Source: JBPRGG01 sp051418075 (GTDB taxonomy: Bacteria; Bacteroidota; Bacteroidia; Cytophagales; Cyclobacteriaceae). Taken from it: 64,000 bases of DNA. Both the position numbers and the translations under genes were made by a program. Below are positions 52,410 through 62,280 of the stretch, piece after piece. Each line of letters begins with the position of its first letter. Position 1 is the first letter of the stretch. The stretch lies in contig JBPRGG010000025.1 of the NCBI GenBank assembly GCA_051418075.1, positions 62,001-126,000 on the forward strand, given 5' to 3'. A model generated the notes under the pieces. The model was given only the letters and a program-made list of their open reading frames with translations. It was not told where the DNA came from and made no database searches.

Positions 52410-52559
52410 AAGTAAAATTTAGATTATAAATTTACTTATATTTTCCAATTGTCAAAACATGTCCGGAATTAACCGGGAAAAACCAAGTGTTTTATGACAA
52501 ACCGAGGTCAGATAGTATTCGATTTGTCAGGAGACGCAGGATTTATTTTAGTACTTTGT

Positions 52560-53474
52560 TTAATTTTGAAGCATATTGATTAATGCCTGGTTTTCTCCCT
52601 CTTTTTTGACTATTGCAACAGGAATTTGATCATTAATTTTACTTAACTTGACTGAAGTACTGCCCAGAAGCATCAAAGCAGCGGCATTATGGCCTCTGGA
52701 ACCCATAATGATCAGGTCTGCCTGTTCAGTTTTTGCTTTATGTAAAATACTTTCAGCCACTTTGGATGATTCCTGATAATCGTAGTAATCCATCAGGTTT
52801 ACTTTATGGGTTTGAGCTATCTCCTGCATGGTAGCCTGAGCATGTTTTTGCATTACCCGGCCAAACTCCATATAAGATATTCCTGACTTTTTATATCCCT
52901 CCGGTATGCTGTAAAGATGATAGGTGATCAATTGTACCTGTGGATAATTTTTCTTGATCGCCACGGCCTGTTCAAAAGCCAACCGGGAATGGGGGGAGAA
53001 ATCTATAGGTACCATGATCTTTTTGATCATTGTTGCTTTGGCCATTGGAATTAAAAAGCATGAACAAGGTGATTTTTTGATAAGTTTTTCCGTGGATAAG
53101 CCCATTCCTTCACTTATTGGTTTTATACCTAGAAAGACCAGGTCAACATCATGATTATGGCAAAATAAGATGATTTCAGTACCAATTTCTCCGGTAAGTA
53201 TGTGAAAGGAGCATTTTTGCAGGGAAGTAAAATGTTGTTCAACCCTACCTTTTAGGGCCAGTTTTTTATCGTCTGCAACTATTTTAACCACATCAGCCAT
53301 TTCTGCTGGTAAATAATCATATTGTAATTCCTCTTTTTGTACATTCACAAAAAAGATATTATCCGGATTGCTAAATTCAGCCAGGTATTTAACATAGCGG
53401 ATGATGTGGTGGTCCATGGCCGTATTATCCAATGCGACCAGCCAATTCGTTAACTTTTTCATAATTTTCACCAT
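52560..53474 (-). CDS. Universal stress protein with two UspA domains
   Basis: A 304-aa tandem UspA protein. The second domain (about 150-295) holds the ATP-binding motif GSRGHNAAALMLLGSTS (Gx2Gx9GS/T); in the first the site is degenerate. The likeliest start is the ATG at 53462 (MKKLTNWLV), since the upstream four residues lack a start context. Usual role is ATP-sensing in stress or starvation. No neighbours share its strand closely. Confidence 0.88.
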   Translation of the reverse strand: MVKIMKKLTNWLVALDNTAMDHHIIRYVKYLAEFSNPDNIFFVNVQKEELQYDYLPAEMADVVKIVADDKKLALKGRVEQHFTSLQKCSFHILTGEIGTEIILFCHNHDVDLVFLGIKPISEGMGLSTEKLIKKSPCSCFLIPMAKATMIKKIMVPIDFSPHSRLAFEQAVAIKKNYPQVQLITYHLYSIPEGYKKSGISYMEFGRVMQKHAQATMQEIAQTHKVNLMDYYDYQESSKVAESILHKAKTEQADLIIMGSRGHNAAALMLLGSTSVKLSKINDQIPVAIVKKEGENQALINMLQN

Positions 53475-53777
53475 TTAGTTGACTTTATTTTTATATATAC
53501 TGCTTAGGTAAATAAAAGTTATACTATTAGTATTGAGAGTAAAGTAGAGTCAGGATTTAATCCGGTGATTCGTCACTGCTGAAGGATGGCCTGAAGCATT
53601 CCCTTTACTGAGAGCAGTCCGTTCACAAGCTAATACCATCAGCCAGGATCATGGCCAGAGCAATGCGTTGTTCAATCAAACATGCTCCTGACAGACGGAT
53701 TGCCACGTCTCGTCGGTGTAAAAGGCCAGATGTGATTGTATAAGCAGTAATACCTTATCTCATAAGAATGGATCAGA
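53475..53777. repeat. 303-base gap with a degraded CGTCATTGCG-type intergenic repeat
   Basis: No gene found. The segment 53571-53726 begins CGTCACTGCTGAAGGA... and ends, on the minus strand, with CGACGAGACGTGGCAATCCG, both resembling the non-coding 'CGTCATTGCGAGG...GAAGCAATC' repeats scattered in many Bacteroidota genomes. The inner sequence is unremarkable. The match was made by eye from memory and is weak. Confidence 0.35.
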
Positions 53778-54647
53778 CTAATTCTGATCCAGAATCCGAT
53801 TGATATGTTCCTTTAATTTTTTAAAACGGCCCTTGTTCTTTACCTTTTTATCAAAAAAACCAATATAGAATTTTTCACCACTTCTATTCATTAAAGGGGT
53901 GGCATCTTTATCCCGGCCAAAGCCAAAAACTACCATGCCATCATCAGATTGAAGTCCGCGGTCTGATGCGCCTAAAAAAGAAAAGGTATCAAGGTGCTTG
54001 TCATTTTTTTCCATGGCCACATAGAATACCTTTTTAGCCTCATTATCCCCAAAGAAAGCCCATTTCCAATGGTCATATAGCTGCTCTTGCTGATGATCCG
54101 GTTTTTTTTGTTGCCGGCCCTGTGTATTGGTACCCCAATATTGATTTTTTGGATCAAATCTACCGGCTATAGTACCTTCATACAAAAACCAGTAGGGATG
54201 ATCGGGGGCAACCTTGCTGAGATACACCAGGGCATGGGTTTCCTTAAAAACCCAGAGCCATTGCCATTTGCCGGTTCTGCTTTCAGTTTTTATGATGTCA
54301 TTTCCGATCTTAAAGGATTTACATTTATTAAAGCCCGGATGCCCTACACCACCCTCTTCTGATCTGAATACAAAGTTGGGCAATCCGCGAAAGCTGGTGG
54401 CTGCTGATTCCGGATATTTATCTTCTTCAGCAGTTTTAAAGCCTATCCAATCCCGCCCTTCCTGGTCAATAATGGCTGAAAATCCACCACCCCGGATATC
54501 ATAAAGATATGTGGCCGTAGCGGTATTTATTACAAAATGAGGTCTTTTTAGGTAAACTGTGTCTTTAATTTCTACCGCAGCTGACCAATGACCCAAAAAC
54601 AAAAAAACCATTAACAGATTTAATCTCATAGTATTCCCTCTATACAT
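53778..54647 (-). CDS. Secreted protein of unknown function, 289 aa
   Basis: The longest frame starts at 54647; the ATG at 54629 (MRLNLLMVFLFLGHWSAAVE) gives a clean signal peptide. The mature protein is beta-rich and aromatic (GKWQWLWVFKETHALVYL, YWFLYEGTIAGRFDPKNQYWG), reminiscent of carbohydrate-active beta-sandwich proteins, but I find no catalytic motif I can name. No neighbours on the same strand within 300 bases. Confidence 0.65.
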   Translation of the reverse strand: MYRGNTMRLNLLMVFLFLGHWSAAVEIKDTVYLKRPHFVINTATATYLYDIRGGGFSAIIDQEGRDWIGFKTAEEDKYPESAATSFRGLPNFVFRSEEGGVGHPGFNKCKSFKIGNDIIKTESRTGKWQWLWVFKETHALVYLSKVAPDHPYWFLYEGTIAGRFDPKNQYWGTNTQGRQQKKPDHQQEQLYDHWKWAFFGDNEAKKVFYVAMEKNDKHLDTFSFLGASDRGLQSDDGMVVFGFGRDKDATPLMNRSGEKFYIGFFDKKVKNKGRFKKLKEHINRILDQN

Positions 54648-54721
54648 TGCATATTTATTACTGATCTGAAAATGCCTAAATTTAATGAATTTAAAAAAAC
54701 AGCCTAAAAAAAAGTAAAAAA

Positions 54722-55783
54722 ATGAGTCGATTTTTTAAAGGTAGATATAAAAAAGTGGGATTACCTCCCGGATCTATTGTTTACCTGGGTGATCCCAATG
54801 ATGCCCCAGTTTCTATTTCATTGTTCAATTATGATAATTCACACCTGGAGGAAAAAGAAACCACGGATATTCAGGACACCTATTTCACCCGCTCGGATGA
54901 TAGGGTTTCCTGGATCAATATAAACGGGATACACCAGTCCAATGTGATTGAACGATTTTGCAATGCTTTTAATATTCACCCTTTGAATATCGAGGACATT
55001 ATGAACCGGGAACAAAGGCCTAAAATCGAAGACAATGTTGCCTATGTTTATGTGGTAATGAATATGTTGACTTATGATGGGGAAAAAGGAGTGGTTTCAG
55101 AACAGGTGAGTCTTATTATTACTGATAATCATGTTTTATCTTTCCAGGAACAGGATGGAGACACCTTTGAACCGGTCAGGAGCAGATTACGCTCCGGCAA
55201 AGGTAAAATTCGAAAATCAGGGGCAGATTACTTATTTTATTCTTTAATAGATACCATTGTAGATAATTATTTTCTAGTGCTGGAGAAAATTGGTGATAAA
55301 CTGGAAGAGTTGGAAGATGACCTGCTGCAAGGTCCTGAGGAAGATACATTTAATGAACTGCACCGGTTGAAGAAGGAAATTATCTCACTAAGGCGCTCTG
55401 TTTGGCCTTTGAGGGATGTGGTGAATAAACTGGAAAGGGATGATATCAAACTGATCAGCCAGGAAACCCGGATATTTATGCGTGATATCTATGACCATAC
55501 CATCCAGGTGATCGATGCGGTGGAAACCTATCGTGATATGCTTTCCAGTATGGTAGATCTGTACCAGTCTATGGCCGGTAATCGCATGAACCAGGTGATG
55601 AAGGTATTGACTATTATTTCCACTATATTTATTCCCCTAACCTTTATCACCGGACTGTATGGCATGAACTTTAATTATATACCGGAATTAAACTGGAAAT
55701 ATGGCTATTTTATGGTTTGGGGGATTTCCCTTACTTTGGTAGGGCTGATGCTTTATGTATTCAGGAAACGGAAATGGATTTGA
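54722..55783 (+). CDS. corA: CorA-family magnesium/cobalt transporter
   Basis: Moves Mg2+ or Co2+ down the membrane potential. The 353-aa protein has the large cytosolic domain and two C-terminal membrane helices (about 296-315 and 328-346) with the gate signature YGMNF between them. EPVRSRLRSGKGKIRKSGAD and the long stalk helix are typical. The YGMNFNYIPELNWKYGY extracellular loop is the normal CorA loop. Nearest neighbours are unrelated. Confidence 0.93.
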   Translation: MSRFFKGRYKKVGLPPGSIVYLGDPNDAPVSISLFNYDNSHLEEKETTDIQDTYFTRSDDRVSWININGIHQSNVIERFCNAFNIHPLNIEDIMNREQRPKIEDNVAYVYVVMNMLTYDGEKGVVSEQVSLIITDNHVLSFQEQDGDTFEPVRSRLRSGKGKIRKSGADYLFYSLIDTIVDNYFLVLEKIGDKLEELEDDLLQGPEEDTFNELHRLKKEIISLRRSVWPLRDVVNKLERDDIKLISQETRIFMRDIYDHTIQVIDAVETYRDMLSSMVDLYQSMAGNRMNQVMKVLTIISTIFIPLTFITGLYGMNFNYIPELNWKYGYFMVWGISLTLVGLMLYVFRKRKWI

Positions 55784-55805
55784 ACAATCCATTCCCCTGA
55801 AATCA

Positions 55806-56285
55806 TTATCTGATCCTGTCTACTGACCGTACCAGGTTCTCATCTTTTCTGATAAACCGGTTGGCCAGTGTATTGAATACCATGGCAATTGCTGGTAGAA
55901 AAAGTCCAATCTTGTATTCACCCCTGATCAGGGGCATCCAGGTTTCTTCCGCATCGATCATAAAGTATACGGAAAGCCCAAGGGCTCCGGCCATAATCAG
56001 TGAATTCAAAGCCCCTATCTTCATTTGGGTAAGCCTGTCCTTATACCTGGTGATCTCATAAATGGCTAGTAATACGGAAATTATAGCCAGAGAACCTACA
56101 AATAAGAAAGGGAAGTATTCGATCACCATTTCACCTTCAAGTGTATAGTGTTTGGCATAAAAAGCCATGATCAGGTAAGCTTCATTGGTGTTTGGATTGG
56201 CTTTGAGCCAGATTGGAAAAAATAACATCAAAAGCATGCTTAATGCTACCAATCCTAAAAAAACAGTTTGTAATCTTTGCCACAT
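55806..56285 (-). CDS. DUF4293-family membrane protein
   Basis: A 159-aa four-helix membrane protein that begins MWQRLQTVFLGLVALSMLLM and ends KDENLVRSVDRIR, the two signatures of DUF4293, a Bacteroidota-specific family. Function unknown. It is convergent with corA, with 22 bases between stops. Confidence 0.85.
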   Translation of the reverse strand: MWQRLQTVFLGLVALSMLLMLFFPIWLKANPNTNEAYLIMAFYAKHYTLEGEMVIEYFPFLFVGSLAIISVLLAIYEITRYKDRLTQMKIGALNSLIMAGALGLSVYFMIDAEETWMPLIRGEYKIGLFLPAIAMVFNTLANRFIRKDENLVRSVDRIR

Positions 56286-56737
56286 AGTTAGTTATTGATT
56301 AATTCAGTGCAAATAAAAAGTAAAATACAGCAAAATAAAAACCATATGAAGATATGAACTTGAATTATTTTTTCTGTTAGTGATGTTGTTGGTAATGTTT
56401 AATTGTTGACGGTATTTTACAGGTTATATTTGCTGGCTGCTTTATAAAAAATATCATGCCTTACTCCTGCTTTTTTCAGCCAGCTGGCCGGATGAGCCCT
56501 GCTTTGTTTCCTGATAAAAGAGCAGGCAAAAAAAACAAGAACAGAAAAATTTCCCCCACCTGCCGCGGCCATGAAGCTGGGGCCATCCTGGCCTGACACA
56601 CCGTCGTGCCAGCATTGACTGTCTGACCAGGGCTGCTTTGACTGTCGAATAACCATAGCTAACGAAACCATAGAAATCATCATTCAGCCAAATTTAACCT
56701 AGGCCGACGTTAATTAGGGGAGAACAAAGTACATCAA
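56286..56737. repeat. 452-base gap holding intergenic element copy 2 (about 56477-56659)
   Basis: No credible gene. The core 56477-56659 shares ordered blocks with 28269-28440 (CAGYCARCTGGC, TGATAAA, YTGYCGCGGC, GCCANCCTG, CCAGCAT, GCTG, CATAG) and a higher GC content than its flanks. A minus-strand frame at 56417-56683 lies across it and has no protein-like features. I call it a second copy of a degraded dispersed element. Confidence 0.5.
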
Positions 56738-58447
56738 TCATTGATCATCGGTCCGTCGATCGTCGAACAACATGGGTGATCTTTCATATACGATTTTTCC
56801 CCCTACCACAGTCATTACCACTTCTGCCTGATTGATCTGCGAAGGTTCCAGGTCCAGGATATGCTGATCCAATATGACAAAATCAGCCAGTTTACCCTTT
56901 TCCAGGGTGCCTTTAATGTCTTCTTCAAATGCAGCATAGGCAGGATCTATGGTATAAGCTCTTAAAGCTTCCTCTACAGATATTTTTTGTTCTGGTACCC
57001 ATCCTGCCGGGTTTTGATCATCCAGCGTTCGACGGGTAGTTGCAGCATAAATACCTTCTAAAGGAGTTGGGGGAGCTACGAACCAATCACTGCCAAAGGC
57101 TAATCTTGATCCGCTATCCAGCAGATCTCTGAAGGCATAGGTAGTTTTAATCCGCTCTGGCCCTATGATCTTTTCAGCCCATCTTCCATCATCAATGGCA
57201 TGGTATGGCTGCATACTGGGTATCACTTCCAGTTGAGCAAACCGGGGAATATCTTCCCTGGTCAGATGCTGGGCATGTTCTATCCTGAATCTCCGGTCTT
57301 TCGGTCCGTTTTCCTTTATTACTTGTTCATAAATATCCAGTAAAAGGTGGTTGGCCCGATCTCCAATGGCATGGATCATCACCTGTAAACCTGCCTGGTC
57401 AGCCATTTTGGTCCATTGATAAAGGTCTTCCCGGGAATTGACCAGCAGGCCATTGTTATCCGGGGCGTCTTCAAAAGGATCGAAAAAAGCGGCAGTATGT
57501 GATCCCAGTGAACCATCCACAAATCCTTTTAATCCACCGATTTTCAGAAATTTATCGCCAGCCCCATCCTGATCTATTTTCTGCTTGAGTTCCGACCAGG
57601 TGGAAAGAGGTACTGCGGCATAAATCCTGGTGGTAAGCTCAGCCTTATCATGGGCTTTTTCATATACTTCCAGTTCATCCCAGGTACCCATGGTATGTAC
57701 GGAGGTGACTCCCTGTTTCGCAACATAGTCCATGGCCATTTTTAGGGCTTTCTGCTTCATTTGCTCTGAAGGCTGGCTCACCTTTTGACCTACAAGTTCC
57801 ATGGCATTGTCTTTCAAAATGCCGGTGGGTTTGCCCTGCTGGTCTTTTACAATGGTTCCACCTGCTACTTCCCTGGTATATTGGTCAACACCACCTGACT
57901 GAAGCGCCAAACTATTAGCCAGGGCCATATGGCCGTCCAGACGATCTATCCAAACAGGATTATGAGGGCTAATGCTGTCAATCCAATCCCGCCTGGGCAG
58001 GATACCTCCCCAGTTTTCATGATCCCAATCACCCCCGGTGACCCATTCCCCTGAATCCAGCCGGGACACGTAATCTTTCAGAATGGCGATGAATTGTTCC
58101 GGTGATTGGGCTGGCCTTAGCTGTACGGAAGACAACCGAAATCCTCCGGTCAGAAAGTGGACATGGGCATCAATGAATCCGGGTGTGATCAATTGTCCCT
58201 GAGCATCTATAACCCTGGTTTGAACACCTATATGCTCATCCAGACTGGCTGTTGCACTCAAGGCTAAAATGGTATCCCCTTTTACAGCCATGGCTTTGGC
58301 CTGGGCTTGTCCATCAAGACCAGTCCAGATCAATCCGTTTTGTACTACCAGGTCAGCTTTCAGCACATCTTCAGGCCGGTCTGGTTTGCAGCTAATACCT
58401 ATGATCAGGCTCAAACAGCATAGCAGGTATTTGATCATGTCATTCAT
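56738..58447 (-). CDS. Amidohydrolase-family lipoprotein (YtcJ/AepA-like)
   Basis: A 569-aa metal-dependent hydrolase with a lipoprotein signal (IGISC, lipid Cys20). The metal motif HxH is in GFIDAHVHFLTGG; FRIEHAQHL gives another histidine, and GSDWFVAPPTP the final aspartate. This arrangement matches the YtcJ/AepA amidohydrolases, whose substrate is not known. Its start overlaps the stop of the upstream aminotransferase by 4 bases (ATGA), so the two are translated from one message. Confidence 0.87.
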   Translation of the reverse strand: MNDMIKYLLCCLSLIIGISCKPDRPEDVLKADLVVQNGLIWTGLDGQAQAKAMAVKGDTILALSATASLDEHIGVQTRVIDAQGQLITPGFIDAHVHFLTGGFRLSSVQLRPAQSPEQFIAILKDYVSRLDSGEWVTGGDWDHENWGGILPRRDWIDSISPHNPVWIDRLDGHMALANSLALQSGGVDQYTREVAGGTIVKDQQGKPTGILKDNAMELVGQKVSQPSEQMKQKALKMAMDYVAKQGVTSVHTMGTWDELEVYEKAHDKAELTTRIYAAVPLSTWSELKQKIDQDGAGDKFLKIGGLKGFVDGSLGSHTAAFFDPFEDAPDNNGLLVNSREDLYQWTKMADQAGLQVMIHAIGDRANHLLLDIYEQVIKENGPKDRRFRIEHAQHLTREDIPRFAQLEVIPSMQPYHAIDDGRWAEKIIGPERIKTTYAFRDLLDSGSRLAFGSDWFVAPPTPLEGIYAATTRRTLDDQNPAGWVPEQKISVEEALRAYTIDPAYAAFEEDIKGTLEKGKLADFVILDQHILDLEPSQINQAEVVMTVVGGKIVYERSPMLFDDRRTDDQ

Positions 58448-59490
58448 TTTTTATAGGTTTTAATATGCCCGACTAATAAGTCAAGGTCTTCTTTGGTATG
58501 ATTACTATTGACTACCACCCGGTTTACCAGTGGGTCTGCCCCGGTGGGATACCGAAAACTGGAGATCAGGATATGTTTTTGGGCTAAATAAGGATAAAGC
58601 TGTTCCTCGGTGGTGTAAAACACAGGGTAATTATCAAGAAACTTAAACAGATTCAATGGTTCCACAGCCTCTCTAAAATAAGTTATATTTTGCCGCAGCG
58701 CCACCAATGCATCCTGATAAATGCTTCCTGCATGTACCAGTGCATATAAATAAGCCGGATTAATGGGAGAACTACTGCCAAAAAAAGGATGATTCCGGAT
58801 TTTTTGGTTCAATGTCTGATCCGGAAAAATAACCCCGCCCGGTATGCCTAAAGCCTTTCCCAGGGAAGCCATCACTATGTACTTCAGGTGAGGTAAATCA
58901 GGAAGCAAAGTTCGTACTCCCTCCCCTTCGGATCCCGTTACACCAATGCCGTGGGAATCATCAATAATGATCAGGTATTTATTGCCAGGATAAAGCTGCC
59001 TGATCCAGTCAAAATGATATGCTTCCAAAAACAACGGATCAATCGAATTAAGTAAAAGGATTACAGGTTGGTGCACCTCTGCCTGGTATTTGGTTAAGAC
59101 ATATTCAAACCAGGTGTCATAATTACCTATATCTACTTGCTGAGGGTTTAACTTCAGAGCCGGGTGAGTCTGGGGGGCATATTCCATAAAAGATGACTGA
59201 TTCAGTTGCTGGATCAGGATCTGACCGGCCAGAAGCCCAGAAGATAATGTTATCCCGGTTTCAGCCCCGGTAAGGCGACTGAGGTAGTTTTCAGCCTGTT
59301 CATAAATAGCCAATTGCATATTGGAAAGTGGGGAACTACCGTAATTGGTGCCGTATAATTCAAATCCTGCCTGGATGAGTTTTCTAAAGGCCAGATTTTG
59401 ATTTAGTCCCAAATAGGCTGTACCTCCAAAATATAGGTATTCCTTGCCTGCGCTGATAAAAGATCTATTGGTAAACCGGGAAGCTTTCAT
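58444..59490 (-). CDS. PLP-dependent alpha-oxoamine-synthase-like aminotransferase (KBL/BioF-like)
   Basis: A 348-aa PLP enzyme of the class-II aminotransferase family. DDSHGIGVTGSEGEG contains the PLP-binding Asp and His, and ASLGKALGIPGGVI carries the Schiff-base lysine. YGTNYGSSPLSN resembles the start of KBL/BioF enzymes, but the protein is shorter than typical BioF (about 390). The amidohydrolase overlaps its end by 4 bases. Together the two may act on one small metabolite, but none can be named. Confidence 0.82.
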   Translation of the reverse strand: MKASRFTNRSFISAGKEYLYFGGTAYLGLNQNLAFRKLIQAGFELYGTNYGSSPLSNMQLAIYEQAENYLSRLTGAETGITLSSGLLAGQILIQQLNQSSFMEYAPQTHPALKLNPQQVDIGNYDTWFEYVLTKYQAEVHQPVILLLNSIDPLFLEAYHFDWIRQLYPGNKYLIIIDDSHGIGVTGSEGEGVRTLLPDLPHLKYIVMASLGKALGIPGGVIFPDQTLNQKIRNHPFFGSSSPINPAYLYALVHAGSIYQDALVALRQNITYFREAVEPLNLFKFLDNYPVFYTTEEQLYPYLAQKHILISSFRYPTGADPLVNRVVVNSNHTKEDLDLLVGHIKTYKK

Positions 59491-60206
59491 TGAATTATAG
59501 GTTTGCAGCGACTAATTTTAGTTAGTCCCGTTGAAATTAATCATAAATTAGGTTTCTGCCAAATCAGTTTAATGTACTTCTTCTCCATTTTTGTGATTTT
59601 TGATACCATGAAGATGAGATCTGCCTGTAATTTTAGCTAATTATACAAAGGCATCTGCACTCGGCGGTCAAAGAGCATATAGAAATTCTACCTGACCTCA
59701 TAATTTTATCCTGCCGGTCGGGTCTTGCTTAACAGTAAACCACTACCAATTCGCTGCGAATGCCCTGAACTGATATATGATAGAAAAAATCATTTTCTTT
59801 TTAAATTATCTGAAATTATGGGGCAATTACTAATTAACGAATTGATGATTACAGCGTGATCACCAACTATAATGTAGGACTTCAACTTTAAATCTGTTCT
59901 TTTGAGAAATTCCTTTAACAACCCCATGCCCTGATAAATACCTTCAGCCCTGACCGGTATAAATTAAAATTTGCCTTCTATTCCCAGATTACTGTTTAGT
60001 TTAGATAAACTAAAAATGACATGAAATTTTTGAAATAAAATAAATTTTTTATCCTTATAATTATGACTAAAACATTAAAAGAACTGAATAATGGCCGTAA
60101 ATTATGGAAATATAAAAAAAGGATACAATTAATAATTATTAATAAAATTTGGCTTAAATAGTTTTTTTTGTTTAAATTTCAATTATAATTAATATGTATT
60201 TCATCC
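59491..60206. other. 716-base gap with no gene recognised
   Basis: Between the aminotransferase start and the sigma factor. It should carry promoters for both divergent genes. Features seen: a GACTAA/TTAGTC hairpin (59510-59527) in the aminotransferase leader and long A/T tracts before 60207. No reading frame, tRNA or known element was found. Confidence 0.5.
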
Positions 60207-60767
60207 ATGAAAGCAGATTGCAATAGCCAGATAATCAGTCTGGTTAGAGAATTGAAAAAAGGAAACAGAAATGCTTTTGATAGCCTGTACCATATTTATA
60301 GCCACAAGATTTACAGGCTGGCCAGAAGATTAAGTCTGGATCACCAGGAATCGCAGGAGGTTTTACAGGATGTATTTCTGGTGGTTTGGGAACGCAGACA
60401 ATTCCTGGATCCGGAAAAAGATTTCAAGGCTTACATCTATAAAATTGCCAAAAATCTGATCATCAGGAGTTTTCGATGTAAAGCCTTATATCATGCCTAT
60501 GAGAAATACGTGCTGGACCAAAATAATTTATTGGACAACCAAACCCAGGAATTGATTGAATACCATGATCTGCTGGAATTGTTAGCTGCTGAGATCAGGC
60601 AGTTACCGGCCGGGAGAAAAGAGATTTTTGAATATTCCCGGGTTCAGTATCTTTCCAATGAGGAAATTGCACAAAAATTTGGGGTTTCCCGTCGCACGGT
60701 GGAAAATCAGATATACCGAACCATTAAACTATTGAAGGAACGGATTTTGATTCATAGTAAAGTATAA
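60207..60767 (+). CDS. ECF-type RNA polymerase sigma factor (FecI-like)
   Basis: A 186-aa sigma-70 factor. Region 2 appears as AFDSLYHIYSHKIYRLARRL and VLQDVFLVVWERR, and region 4 as YLSNEEIAQKFGVSRRTVEN with its helix-turn-helix. No region 1 or 3. It should be held inactive by the FecR protein encoded 408 bases downstream and, when released, transcribe fecR-susC, as in other Bacteroidota nutrient loci. Confidence 0.92.
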   Translation: MKADCNSQIISLVRELKKGNRNAFDSLYHIYSHKIYRLARRLSLDHQESQEVLQDVFLVVWERRQFLDPEKDFKAYIYKIAKNLIIRSFRCKALYHAYEKYVLDQNNLLDNQTQELIEYHDLLELLAAEIRQLPAGRKEIFEYSRVQYLSNEEIAQKFGVSRRTVENQIYRTIKLLKERILIHSKV

Positions 60768-61175
60768 AGATTTTTGCCGACTTTTTTTTCACTACGAAGA
60801 CAACCTGAGAAGCTTGTATGCTTCTTCTTATCAATTTATTTCACCATAACTATCCCGGCAAGCTAAAAACCTTCTGATTTATCTTTTTTGAATATCAGAC
60901 TTTATTTCCTGAGGGGCAAGTGGAAAACACTTTCCCCATCAAAAGAGGAGAGAGTGGTGGCACCACTTCACCCGCTAACTCTCTTGATGATATGTCAGAT
61001 TTTCTTACAAAAGAAAAGATTTAAAAAAAAATTTTCTATGGCTAACCGGATTGTAGGCTCGTAGAAGATAGATTTTTCCCCCATTTAAAAAATTTTATTA
61101 AGAAATCAGCTTTATCGAGTGAGTAATTTTTCATTCAAAATGCTATTAATATAGAAGCCGTATCAAGAAGAATCG
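60768..61175 (+). other. 408-base leader between sigma factor and fecR, with inverted repeats
   Basis: No gene. AAGTG (60918-60922) and CACTT (60928-60932) form a small hairpin. A larger imperfect repeat follows: CATCAA...AGAG (60937-60954) pairs with CTCTCTTGATG (60979-60989), enclosing GTGGTG/CACCAC around 60954-60966. There is also a GAAGC/GCTTC hairpin near 60811-60825. Any of these could act in termination or leader regulation; none is a known element. Confidence 0.4.
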
Positions 61176-62159
61176 ATGAACCCAAAAAAGATCAGGAAAT
61201 TCTTTAAGGAAGGAAATTCAGTAAAAGAATCAGCACATTTTCTGAAATGGCTGTCTTCAGCTACCTCTATTAAGGAGATTTCTGATTATATGGATCAGGC
61301 CTGGCAAGAACTGGAAGAGCATTCTGAAGAAAATACTACTGTATTAAACAGAATACACCATAAGATAGATCACCAGCAAAAATATATTCACCGAAAGAAG
61401 TCACCCAAATTTCCTTTTTATAAACTGGCAGCTGTTGTCCTGATCATTTTAACTGCCGGAATAAGTCTTTATCTATTTGATCCTTTTCAGCCTCAGGAAA
61501 TCCCTCAAACTGTTATAGAAATTCCAACCATTTATAAATCAACCCAGCCAGGACAAAAACTGACTGTGAGATTACCGGATAAATCTATGGTGATGTTGCA
61601 TGCTGATTCAGAAATAAGCTATCCGGCTGTTTTTTCTGATTCTATCAGGGTGGTGGACTTCCAAGGTGAAGCTTTTTTTGAAGTGCAGGAAACGAATAAA
61701 CCGTTCATTGTCAGAACTAATAACCTGACCACCAGTGTGTTAGGTACTTCATTTAATGTTCGGTACCGCAATGATGAAAACCAGATCCAGGTGGCCTTAT
61801 TGTCAGGAAGTGTGGTCATTCAGCAGGACCAGGGAAGCAGTATAACATTGACACCGGGTGATTTGCTGATTTATGACCAGGGACAGGCCGTTTTTAATAA
61901 AAGAAAACTGGATTATAAAAAACACATAGGCTGGAAAGAAGGGATCATATGTTTTAATCATGACACTTTATCAGAAATAAAGGAAAAACTTGAGCTTTGG
62001 TATGGAGTGAATATAACCATAAAGGGTCAAGTTAGTAATTCCAGGCACTTCAAGGGTGATTTTCAAAATGCCACCCTGGAGAATGTGCTGGAAAGTCTCA
62101 GTTTTACCTTTGATTTTATGTATAATATCGATGAAAATAATGTATTAATTGAATTCTAA
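61176..62159 (+). CDS. FecR-family anti-sigma factor
   Basis: A 327-aa inner-membrane anti-sigma factor. The N-terminal ~80 residues are cytosolic and should bind the sigma factor; the single membrane helix is at about 87-105 (FYKLAAVVLIILTAGISLYL); the periplasmic FecR domain (VRLPDKSMVMLHADSEISY, VLGTSFNVRY) and a C-terminal DUF4974 region end ENVLESLSFTFDFMYNIDENN. Placed between sigma factor and SusC, as in TonB-signal transduction loci. Confidence 0.92.
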   Translation: MNPKKIRKFFKEGNSVKESAHFLKWLSSATSIKEISDYMDQAWQELEEHSEENTTVLNRIHHKIDHQQKYIHRKKSPKFPFYKLAAVVLIILTAGISLYLFDPFQPQEIPQTVIEIPTIYKSTQPGQKLTVRLPDKSMVMLHADSEISYPAVFSDSIRVVDFQGEAFFEVQETNKPFIVRTNNLTTSVLGTSFNVRYRNDENQIQVALLSGSVVIQQDQGSSITLTPGDLLIYDQGQAVFNKRKLDYKKHIGWKEGIICFNHDTLSEIKEKLELWYGVNITIKGQVSNSRHFKGDFQNATLENVLESLSFTFDFMYNIDENNVLIEF

Positions 62160-62280
62160 AACCTGATAGCTATGAATAGTACATGAAGAATTATCCTTTT
62201 CCTAATCGCTGTAAATCGAAAGTATAGTACGGTTTGCAGGCTTTCTAATTTAAACTATGGTTAACAATAAAATTCAAATT

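Noticed and set aside
56417..56683. Minus-strand 88-aa frame
   Set aside because: Spans a second copy of the same intergenic element; no conserved motif.
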